A DNA stretch of 8,213 bases, taken from the NCBI GenBank assembly GCA_020853405.1, contig JADYYZ010000245.1, forward strand, positions 1 to 8,213. The letters run 5' to 3'. Below are positions 1-4,476 of this stretch, piece after piece. The notes under the pieces are model-generated. The model did no database searches and was not told the origin of the DNA. It saw nothing but the letters and a program-made list of their open reading frames with translations. This DNA is from Acetobacteraceae bacterium (GTDB taxonomy: Bacteria > Pseudomonadota > Alphaproteobacteria > Acetobacterales > Acetobacteraceae). The stretch's first letter is position 1. Each line of letters begins with the position of its first letter. Both the position numbers and the translations under genes were made by a program.

Positions 1-284
1 AGCATCGCCTCGTTGATGTCGCTGAGGCAGACATCCGCCCCGCGCGCGGAAATCGCGGCGGCGATGTCGCCGGTGCCGCCGGCAAGGTCGAGCACGCGCT
101 CGCCGGGCCGCGGATTGAGGGCATTGATGAAGATGCGCTTCCACACCCGGTGCGCGCCCAGGCTCATCAGGTCGTTCATCAGGTCGTAGCGGCGCGCGAC
201 GCTGTCGAAGACGCCACGCACCAGCCCTGCCTTGGCCTCGGCCGGGACCTGCCTGAACCCGAAATCCGCGTGATTGTCGCTCAT
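1..284 (-). CDS. ubiE: UbiE, demethylubiquinone/demethylmenaquinone C-methyltransferase (5' part, truncated by window edge)
   Basis: This is the N-terminal 94 residues of the SAM-dependent C-methyltransferase of ubiquinone/menaquinone biosynthesis, read leftward and cut at base 1. The ATG (complement of 282-284) opens MSDNHADFGFRQVP. Family landmarks follow: KAGLVRGVFDSVARRYDLMNDLMS (residues about 19-42, with the Y-D-L-M-N-D-x-M-S block typical of UbiE), the motif I glycine-rich SAM loop LDLAGGTGDIA (65-75), and the SDINEAM segment (88-94) corresponding to the acidic motif II that binds the SAM ribose. The enzyme is expected to be cytosolic or membrane-peripheral. It is divergent from mutM, with 28 bases between the two start codons, so its promoter must lie inside mutM. 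No clear Shine-Dalgarno sequence precedes the ATG. Identification is firm; whether the quinone is ubiquinone only cannot be told from this fragment. Confidence 0.95.
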   Translation of the reverse strand, partial: MSDNHADFGFRQVPAEAKAGLVRGVFDSVARRYDLMNDLMSLGAHRVWKRIFINALNPRPGERVLDLAGGTGDIAAAISARGADVCLSDINEAM

Positions 285-290
285 CGGGAC

Positions 291-303
291 GGAAGGTAGC
301 GTG
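291..303 (+). promoter_or_regulatory. Shine-Dalgarno-like GGAAGG facing an in-frame GTG upstream of mutM
   Basis: GGAAGG at 291-296 is four bases before GTG at 301-303, which is in frame with mutM and would add MRRA before the catalytic N-terminus. The true ATG at 313 is 16 bases from this purine run, which is too far for ordinary Shine-Dalgarno pairing. The site is therefore either a distant ribosome-binding site for the ATG or part of a competing start. Weak -35/-10-like elements (TTGTCG 274-279, TAGCGT 297-302, 17-base spacer) overlap it. Confidence 0.35.
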
Positions 304-312
304 CGCCGCGCG

Positions 313-1146
313 ATGCCGGAACTCCCCGAAGTCGAAACCGTGATGCGTGGCCTCTGCCCGCCGCTTCTCGGGCAGGTTCTGGTGCGGGTCACGCTCGCCC
401 GCCAGGCTCTGCGCTTTCGCCTGCCCGAACGCCTGGCCCAGCGCCTGACCGGGCGGCGGGTGCTGGGCATGGCGCGGCGCGGCAAATACATCCTGGCACG
501 GCTCGATGGGAATGAGACCCTGCTGGTCCATCTTGGCATGAGCGGGCGGATGATTCTTGATCCGTCCGATCCGCCGCCGGCACATGCGCATCTGCTGATC
601 GAAACCGGGCTGGGGCGGCGCATCGCCTTTGTCGATCCGCGCCGGTTCGGCAGCCTCGACCTCGTGGACAGCAGGGCCGAGGCGACGCACCCGCGCCTTC
701 GCCGCCTGGGGCCGGAACCGCTTGGCGATCGCTTCACGCCGGCGGTGCTGTCGGCGGCGCTGGCCGGCCGGGCAAGCACGATCAAGGCGGCGCTGCTCGA
801 CCAGACGGTGGTCGCGGGCCTCGGCAACATCTATGTGGCCGAGGCGCTGTTCCGCGCGCGCATCTCACCCCGGCGGCAGGCGCATGGCATCGTCGGCAGG
901 CGGGCGGCGCGGCTGGTGCCAGCGATCAAGGACGTGCTTTCCGAGGCGATCGCCGCCGGCGGCTCGAGTTTGCGCGACCACGTGCAGCCGAATGGCGAAC
1001 TCGGCTATTTCCAGCATGCCTGGCGTGTATATGGCCGCGCCGGCATGCCCTGCCCCGACTGCCCGGGCCGGCCTGCCTGCCCTGGGATTGCAAGGATCGA
1101 GCAGGCAGGGCGCAGCACATTCTATTGCCCACGCCTGCAACGCTAG
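313..1146 (+). CDS. mutM: Formamidopyrimidine-DNA glycosylase / AP lyase (Fpg/MutM)
   Basis: A 277-residue bifunctional base-excision repair enzyme that removes oxidised purines (8-oxoguanine, FaPy) and nicks the abasic site. The ATG at 313 is chosen because the family needs MPELPEVET at the N-terminus: Pro2, exposed after Met removal, is the Schiff-base nucleophile and Glu3 is catalytic. Reading could open earlier in frame (TTG 274, GTG 301), but the product would bury this proline. Also visible are Lys58 in RRGKYI, HLGMSGRM (73-80, void-filling Met), DPRRFG (108-113), GLGNIYVAEALF (169-180, helix-two-turn-helix) and the C-terminal zinc-finger region 247-277. The zinc finger is odd: Cys247, Cys250 and Cys272 are present, but the usual fourth ligand in C-P-x-C-Q is Leu275, and an extra Cys256 lies in a roughly five-residue insertion. 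Downstream, 34 bases separate it from the enoyl-CoA hydratase, so co-transcription is likely. Confidence 0.95.
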   Translation: MPELPEVETVMRGLCPPLLGQVLVRVTLARQALRFRLPERLAQRLTGRRVLGMARRGKYILARLDGNETLLVHLGMSGRMILDPSDPPPAHAHLLIETGLGRRIAFVDPRRFGSLDLVDSRAEATHPRLRRLGPEPLGDRFTPAVLSAALAGRASTIKAALLDQTVVAGLGNIYVAEALFRARISPRRQAHGIVGRRAARLVPAIKDVLSEAIAAGGSSLRDHVQPNGELGYFQHAWRVYGRAGMPCPDCPGRPACPGIARIEQAGRSTFYCPRLQR

Positions 1147-1180
1147 GCTATCTGCGCCGCCGCAACCGCCGGAGGGCACG

Positions 1181-1954
1181 ATGGCCTACGAGAACATCCT
1201 GGTCGAGACGATCGGCGCGGTCGGGAAGATCACCCTGCACCGGCCGGCGGCGCTGAACGCGCTGTGCGATGCGCTGATCGGCGAACTCAACCAGGCACTC
1301 GATGGGTTCGAGGCCGACCCGGCGATCGGCTGCATCGTGCTGACCGGCAGCGACAAGGCGTTCGCCGCCGGCGCCGACATCAAGGAGATGGTCGGCCGTA
1401 CCTACCCCGGCACCTTCATGCACGACTTCATCGCGCCGTGGGAGCGGATCAGCCGCTGCCGCAAGCCCACGATCGCCGCGGTGGCGGGCTTCGCGCTGGG
1501 CGGCGGCTGCGAGCTGGCCATGATGTGCGATACCATCATCGCCGCCGACACCGCGCGGTTCGGCCAGCCCGAGATCAGGCTCGGCATCATTCCCGGCGCC
1601 GGCGGCACGCAGCGCCTGACGCGCGCGGTGGGCAAGGCCAAGGCGATGGAGATGGTTCTGACCGGGCGGATGATCGACGCCGCCGAGGCGCTGGCATCGG
1701 GCCTGGTTGCGCGGGTGATCCCGGCTTCGGAGCACATGGCCGAGGTGATGAAGACGGCCGAGGCGATCGCGGGCTTCAGCCGGGTTGCGGTGGCGGCGGC
1801 GAAGGAGGCGGTGAATGCGGCGCAGGAAACCAGCCTCGCCGAGGGCGTGCGTACCGAACGCCGCCTGTTCCTGCCGCTGTTCGCCACCGCGGATCAGAAG
1901 GAAGGCATGAGCGCGTTCGCCGAGAAGCGCAAGGCGAGCTTCGTGCATCGCTGA
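1181..1954 (+). CDS. Enoyl-CoA hydratase, crotonase family
   Basis: A 257-residue protein of the usual length for short-chain monofunctional enoyl-CoA hydratases, which hydrate trans-2-enoyl-CoA to 3-hydroxyacyl-CoA in fatty-acid or aromatic/amino-acid catabolism. Start ATG 1181 has GGAGGG at 1171-1176 at close spacing. Key motifs: HRPAALNAL (20-28); FAAGADIKEM (61-70, Ala65 in the first oxyanion position); GFALGGGCELAMMCD (103-117, Gly108 in the second oxyanion position and Glu111 catalytic); FGQPEIRLGIIPGAGGTQRL (127-146, Glu131 catalytic). Both glutamates of the rat mitochondrial enzyme are conserved with the right spacing of 20. The C-terminus QKEGMSAFAEKRKASF (239-254) is the typical trimer-contact tail. 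This gene between mutM and rpsT is a familiar alphaproteobacterial arrangement. Its exact acyl-CoA substrate cannot be read from sequence, so no symbol is given; echA, paaF and fadB1 are names used for such proteins. Confidence 0.93.
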   Translation: MAYENILVETIGAVGKITLHRPAALNALCDALIGELNQALDGFEADPAIGCIVLTGSDKAFAAGADIKEMVGRTYPGTFMHDFIAPWERISRCRKPTIAAVAGFALGGGCELAMMCDTIIAADTARFGQPEIRLGIIPGAGGTQRLTRAVGKAKAMEMVLTGRMIDAAEALASGLVARVIPASEHMAEVMKTAEAIAGFSRVAVAAAKEAVNAAQETSLAEGVRTERRLFLPLFATADQKEGMSAFAEKRKASFVHR

Positions 1955-1977
1955 GCGCGCGCCACTGCCGGCGCGCT
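1954..1977 (+). terminator. GC hairpin at the end of the enoyl-CoA hydratase gene
   Basis: AGCGCGC (1954-1960) and GCGCGCT (1971-1977) form a perfect 7-bp stem around a 10-base loop, beginning in the last base of the stop codon. No U-run follows, so it is at best a weak intrinsic terminator or a 3'-end stabiliser. It lies just upstream of the -35 of the rpsT promoter. Confidence 0.35.
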
Positions 1978-1979
1978 GC

Positions 1980-2008
1980 TTGACCCTGCAAGGGGCCAAG
2001 CGTATACC
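1980..2008 (+). promoter_or_regulatory. Sigma-70-type promoter for rpsT
   Basis: TTGACC (1980-1985) and TATACC (2003-2008) are separated by exactly 17 bases, close to the TTGACA/TATAAT consensus and conspicuous in this GC-rich DNA. Transcription would begin near 2014-2016, giving rpsT a leader of about 70 bases. A small palindrome, CCCTGCAAGGG (1984-1994), lies in the spacer. Confidence 0.6.
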
Positions 2009-2020
2009 CCGCGCCTTCCG

Positions 2021-2045
2021 CCGCGTGGCCCTTGGTCCATCGCGG
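2021..2045 (+). promoter_or_regulatory. Hairpin in the rpsT mRNA leader
   Basis: CCGCGTGG (2021-2028) can pair with CCATCGCGG (2037-2045), leaving one bulged T and an 8-base loop CCCTTGGT. It would sit near the 5' end of the inferred rpsT transcript. S20 represses its own translation in E. coli, so a leader structure is a reasonable place for control, but nothing here proves it binds S20. Confidence 0.3.
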
Positions 2046-2084
2046 CATCCTGGTTTGGTTCCTGGTCCCGGTTGAACAGCAGCG

Positions 2085-2357
2085 ATGGCGAACACTGACA
2101 GCGCGAAGAAGCGTATTCGGCAGACCGCGGTGCGTACCGAGCGCAACCGCGCGCGGCGTTCGCGCATGCGGACATTCGTCAAGAAGGTCGAGGCGGCGAT
2201 CGCGGCGGGTTCGGCTGCCGATGCCGCTGCCGCGCTGGTGGCACTGCAGCCCGAGCTGATGCGTGCCGCGCAGAAGGGCGTGGTGCACAAGAACACTGCC
2301 GCCAGGAAACTGTCGCGACTTTCGGGGCGCGTGCGGCGCCTCGGCGCCGGCGCCTGA
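2085..2357 (+). CDS. rpsT: 30S ribosomal protein S20
   Basis: A 90-residue, strongly basic three-helix-bundle protein that binds 16S rRNA in the body of the small subunit. The N-terminus MANTDSAKKRIRQT and the NRARRSRMRTFVKKVEAAI stretch (21-39) are typical of the family, as is the helix-3 region QPELMRAAQKGVVHKNTAARKLSRL (55-79). Length matches the usual 85-92 residues, and ATG 2085 is the only sensible start. No canonical Shine-Dalgarno sequence precedes it: the bases before the ATG read GTTGAACAGCAGCG. It has its own promoter (1980-2008) and lies 393 bases upstream of dnaA, a placement common in alphaproteobacteria. Confidence 0.97.
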   Translation: MANTDSAKKRIRQTAVRTERNRARRSRMRTFVKKVEAAIAAGSAADAAAALVALQPELMRAAQKGVVHKNTAARKLSRLSGRVRRLGAGA

Positions 2358-2363
2358 CGTCTC

Positions 2364-2384
2364 GGGCGCGGCGACGCCGCGCCC
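2364..2384 (+). terminator. rpsT: GC-rich hairpin downstream of rpsT
   Basis: GGGCGCGGCG (2364-2373) is followed after one base by its perfect complement CGCCGCGCCC (2375-2384). In RNA this would fold as about 8-9 bp with a small loop. It starts six bases after the rpsT stop codon. No T-run follows, so termination may be weak or Rho-assisted. Confidence 0.45.
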
Positions 2385-2421
2385 CTGGCTGGACATTTCC
2401 CCGGGGCGGGGGATGGTTCCG

Positions 2422-2438
2422 CGGGCCGGCGCGGCCCG
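2422..2438 (+). repeat. Second GC hairpin after rpsT
   Basis: CGGGCCG (2422-2428) and CGGCCCG (2432-2438) form a 7-bp perfect stem with loop GCG. The right arm is also part of an alternative, mutually exclusive hairpin, CCCGG-AGTA-CCGGG (2435-2448). It may back up the first hairpin in ending rpsT transcription. In DNA this GC-rich, chance formation of such stems is likely. Confidence 0.3.
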
Positions 2439-2506
2439 GAGTACCGGGCGGGCGGCTTCATCTGCCGGACCGGCATTGTGTCCAAATAACGGCACGAACC
2501 AATCTT

Positions 2507-2526
2507 AGTATTCACTGGCAAATACT
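2507..2526. repeat. Inverted repeat in the AT-rich patch upstream of dnaA
   Basis: AGTATT (2507-2512) and AATACT (2521-2526) are perfect inverted arms around CACTGGCA. A wider, imperfect pair, TCCAAATA (2481-2488) and TACTTGGA (2523-2530), brackets the same area. Its left arm overlaps a DnaA-box-like site. It could be an operator; no binding protein is identifiable. Confidence 0.35.
2508..2516 (+). promoter_or_regulatory. Weak DnaA-box-like site
   Basis: GTATTCACT shares the TATTCAC core with the better site at 2556-2564 but departs from TTATNCACA at both ends. It lies about 55 bases upstream of the proposed dnaA -35. Confidence 0.25.
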
Positions 2527-2555
2527 TGGACGTTGCGGCTACGGCACCGCATCAC

Positions 2556-2564
2556 GGTGAATAA
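2556..2564 (-). promoter_or_regulatory. DnaA-box-like site upstream of dnaA
   Basis: The complement reads TTATTCACC, matching the DnaA box TTATNCACA except at the last base. It ends four bases before the proposed -35 of the dnaA promoter, a position suited to autoregulation by DnaA. A single box of this quality is not proof of binding. Confidence 0.4.
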
Positions 2565-2568
2565 ACAT

Positions 2569-2598
2569 TTGCGTACGGGCTTCGGAAGCAGGTAAAAT
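2569..2598 (+). promoter_or_regulatory. Candidate sigma-70 promoter for dnaA
   Basis: TTGCGT (2569-2574) and TAAAAT (2593-2598) are spaced by 18 bases in the AT-rich patch. The -10 is one of very few A/T-only hexamers nearby. Transcription from about 2605 would give a leader of about 145 bases before the GTG at 2751. Confidence 0.45.
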
Positions 2599-2672
2599 CA
2601 CGCCAGTGCCGCGATGCGTGCCGGACCGGGTTCGGAACCGGAATCAGGCGTCGCGGCCGGCGGTCCTGCTCC

Positions 2673-2747
2673 GGGCAAAGGGTCGGGGCGGGTGGTCCGG
2701 GCAGGCCAGGCGGGGCAGCCCGGGCGGAACTGGCCGGGCGGGAGAGG
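2673..2747 (+). other. G-run-rich dnaA leader, candidate G-quadruplex
   Basis: G-tracts at 2673-2675, 2680-2682, 2685-2688, 2690-2692 and 2699-2701 are separated by loops of 4, 2, 1 and 6 bases, fitting the canonical G3+N1-7 pattern with a spare tract. More tracts follow at 2712-2715, 2722-2724, 2736-2738 and 2740-2742, the last merging with the GGAG ribosome-binding site. All are on the sense strand, so dnaA mRNA could fold this way. Confidence 0.4.
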
Positions 2748-2750
2748 CAG

Positions 2751-4298
2751 GTGCGGGACATGGCGCAGGATCGAGAACGGGCGAACCATCTGGCGATCCA
2801 ACAGCCCGCCTCGCGCCCCGCCCCGCTCGATGAATCCTGGGCCCGCGTGCGGGCGCGCCTGCGCGACCAGGTCGGCGATGTCGAATACCGCAACTGGCTG
2901 CGCCAGATGACCCTGGTCGAGGTCACCGGCGATGAGGTGCTGATCGCGCTACCCACGCGCTTCCTGCGCGACTGGGTGCGCAACCACCATCTCGACCGTG
3001 TGCGCACGCTGTGGCAGGCGGAATTGCCGCGCATCCGCCGGGTCGATCTGCTGGTGCGTTCCGGCATCGGCGACGGCACCGGCCTTGCCGAGCCGGTCTC
3101 ACCGAGCGCACGGCCGCCGGCCGGCGCCACCCAGCCCGACGCCATCCCGCCCGCTGCCTTCGCGCCCGCTGTCCTTCCGCCCGCTGTCCTTCCGCCCGCT
3201 GTCCTGCCGCCCGCCGACGGCGCCGGCATCGCCGCCCTGCTTCGGGGGCCGCGTCAGGATTCCCGTACCGAACTCTCGGCGGCGCTCGATCCGCGCTTCA
3301 TCTTCGGCAGTTTCGTCGTCGGCAAGCCGAACGAATTCGCGCATGCCTGCGCCCGCCGGGTCGCCGATGCTCCCTCCAGCCCCGGCTTCAACCCGCTGTT
3401 CCTGTATGGCGGGGTGGGGCTTGGCAAGACCCACCTGATGCATGCGATCGCGTGGGCGATCCGCGAACAATGGCCCGACCGCGCCATCGTCTACATGTCG
3501 GCCGAGAAGTTCATGTACCGCTTCATCGCCGCGCTGCGCAGCCAGAACACCATGCAGTTCAAGGAAGCGCTGCGCAGCGTCGATGTGCTGATGGTCGATG
3601 ACCTGCAATTCCTGCTGGGCAAGGACAGCACGCAGGAGGAATTCTTCCACACCTTCAACGCGCTGGTCGATGCCGGCAAGCAGATCGTGATCAGCGCCGA
3701 CAAGCCGCCCGCCGAACTGCCGGGGCTCGAGGACCGGCTGCGCACGCGGCTCGGCTGCGGCATGGTCGCGGATCTGCATTCCACCACCTACGAGCTCCGC
3801 ATCGGCATCCTGCAGGCCAAGGCAGCCGCCGCCCGGGCCGAGGTGCCGGCCAAGGTCCTGGAGTTCCTCGCCCACAAGATCACCAGCAACGTGCGCGAAC
3901 TGGAAGGCGCCCTGAACCGCGTGATCGCGCACGCCCAGCTGCTGGGCAGGCCGATCACGCTGGAAGGCACGCAGGAGGCGTTGGCCGACCTTCTGCGCGC
4001 GCACGACCGGCGGGTGACCATCGAGGAGATCCAGAAGCGGGTGGCCGAGCACTACAACATCCGGGTCAGCGACATGGGCAGCGCGCGCCGCGCCCGCAAT
4101 GTCGCGCGGCCGCGCCAGGTGGCGATGTACCTCGCCAAGCAGCTCACCCAGCGCAGCTTGCCCGAGATCGGCCGGCGCTTCGGCAACCGCGACCACACCA
4201 CGGTGATGCACGCCTGCACGCGGGTCACGGAACTGATGGCGCGCGATGCCGGATTCAGCGAGGACGTGGAGCTGCTGCGCCGGATGCTGGAAACCTGA
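2751..4298 (+). CDS. dnaA: Chromosomal replication initiator protein DnaA
   Basis: A 515-residue ATP-dependent initiator that binds and melts the origin. Start GTG 2751 has GGAGAGG at 2741-2747; ATG 2760, three codons on in frame, is an alternative, so the first residues are uncertain. Domain I (about 27-105) holds ESWARVRARLRDQV and NWLRQMTLVEV. Domain II (about 106-175) is a Pro/Ala-rich linker with a tandem repeat. The AAA+ core (about 178-405) shows DPRFIFGSFVVGKPNEFA (180-197), Walker A GGVGLGKTH (220-228), Walker B VLMVDDLQF (279-287) and the arginine-finger segment RTRLGCGMVADL (331-342, Arg333). The DNA-binding domain IV (about 418-515) has ARNVARPRQVAMYLAKQLT (448-466) and the signature IGRRFGNRDHTTVMHAC (473-489). 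Compared with E. coli GRDHTTVLHA, Asn479 replaces Gly; Cys336 stands where E. coli has Trp. It is longer than E. coli DnaA (467) through an extended N-terminus and linker. Confidence 0.97.
   Translation: MRDMAQDRERANHLAIQQPASRPAPLDESWARVRARLRDQVGDVEYRNWLRQMTLVEVTGDEVLIALPTRFLRDWVRNHHLDRVRTLWQAELPRIRRVDLLVRSGIGDGTGLAEPVSPSARPPAGATQPDAIPPAAFAPAVLPPAVLPPAVLPPADGAGIAALLRGPRQDSRTELSAALDPRFIFGSFVVGKPNEFAHACARRVADAPSSPGFNPLFLYGGVGLGKTHLMHAIAWAIREQWPDRAIVYMSAEKFMYRFIAALRSQNTMQFKEALRSVDVLMVDDLQFLLGKDSTQEEFFHTFNALVDAGKQIVISADKPPAELPGLEDRLRTRLGCGMVADLHSTTYELRIGILQAKAAAARAEVPAKVLEFLAHKITSNVRELEGALNRVIAHAQLLGRPITLEGTQEALADLLRAHDRRVTIEEIQKRVAEHYNIRVSDMGSARRARNVARPRQVAMYLAKQLTQRSLPEIGRRFGNRDHTTVMHACTRVTELMARDAGFSEDVELLRRMLET
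3147..3214 (+). repeat. dnaA: In-frame 15-bp tandem repeat in dnaA linker (domain II)
   Basis: Four 15-bp units (3147-3161, 3162-3176, 3177-3191, 3192-3206) plus a partial fifth encode PPAAF, APAVL, PPAVL, PPAVL and PPA. The last three full units differ from one another by only one or two bases (consensus CCGCCCGCTGTCCTT), indicating recent slippage. The unit is a multiple of three, so copy number can change without breaking the gene, and it falls in the unstructured linker, which tolerates length change. Confidence 0.85.
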
Positions 4299-4303
4299 CC
4301 GCA

Positions 4304-4337
4304 GCCGCCCCCGGAATGCATGCCGCATCCGGGCGGC
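4304..4337 (+). terminator. dnaA: Long bulged hairpin just after dnaA
   Basis: The left arm from 4304 (GCCGCC, then CCGGAATGC to 4319) pairs with GCATCCGGGCGGC (4325-4337) over about 13 bp with two small bulges and the loop ATGCC. It begins five bases beyond the dnaA stop codon. There is no T-run, so it may be a weak terminator, an mRNA 3'-end stabiliser or a processing site between dnaA and dnaN. Confidence 0.45.
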
Positions 4338-4397
4338 GTGCCGGGGATAGGCCGCAGGCCGCCTCGCCCGCCCGGCCGGGCCGCTGGAACCCGCCCC

Positions 4398-4427
4398 TTC
4401 ACCCGGCCGCAAGCCTTGGGCTAACCT
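4398..4427 (+). promoter_or_regulatory. Weak candidate promoter for dnaN
   Basis: TTCACC (4398-4403) and TAACCT (4422-4427) are 18 bases apart, about 50 bases before the dnaN ATG. The match to consensus is modest. The 178-base spacer with a preceding hairpin makes a separate dnaN promoter plausible. The rest of the spacer is GC-rich and shows nothing else clear. Confidence 0.25.
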
Positions 4428-4476
4428 CCCGTTCCGCGATTCGCCGCGGGAGAGCAGTAACCGCCGGGGAACCCCC

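Larger units (their letters stand above)
2358..2750. other. 393-base gene-free region between rpsT and dnaA
   Basis: No credible gene lies here. The region has three parts. Bases 2358-2470 are GC-rich with hairpins. Bases about 2475-2600 are clearly AT-richer than the rest of the window and hold two DnaA-box-like sites, a small inverted repeat and a -35/-10 pair. Bases about 2600-2750 are GC-rich again, with runs of G on the + strand, and form the likely dnaA leader. It could be only the dnaA control region. An origin of replication is possible but is not supported by a clear box cluster. Confidence 0.6.

Noticed and set aside
629..1180. Upstream extension of the enoyl-CoA hydratase frame into mutM, suggesting a fusion
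   Set aside because: The translation before ATG 1181 is out-of-frame mutM sequence with no domain, and ATG 1181 has its own GGAGGG site.
1148..2521. A 457-codon open frame on the - strand across the enoyl-CoA hydratase and rpsT
   Set aside because: It crosses two clear genes, a promoter and hairpins; no motif or ribosome-binding site supports it.
2358..2750. A full oriC call for the rpsT-dnaA gap
   Set aside because: Only one good and one weak DnaA-box-like site were found and no box cluster or repeated AT-rich 13-mers; kept as a finding only.
2606..2910. Short + strand open frames in the dnaA leader (starting at 2606 and 2614)
   Set aside because: They run into dnaA in other frames, have glycine/arginine-rich shadow composition and no good ribosome-binding site; a leader peptide cannot be excluded but is unsupported.
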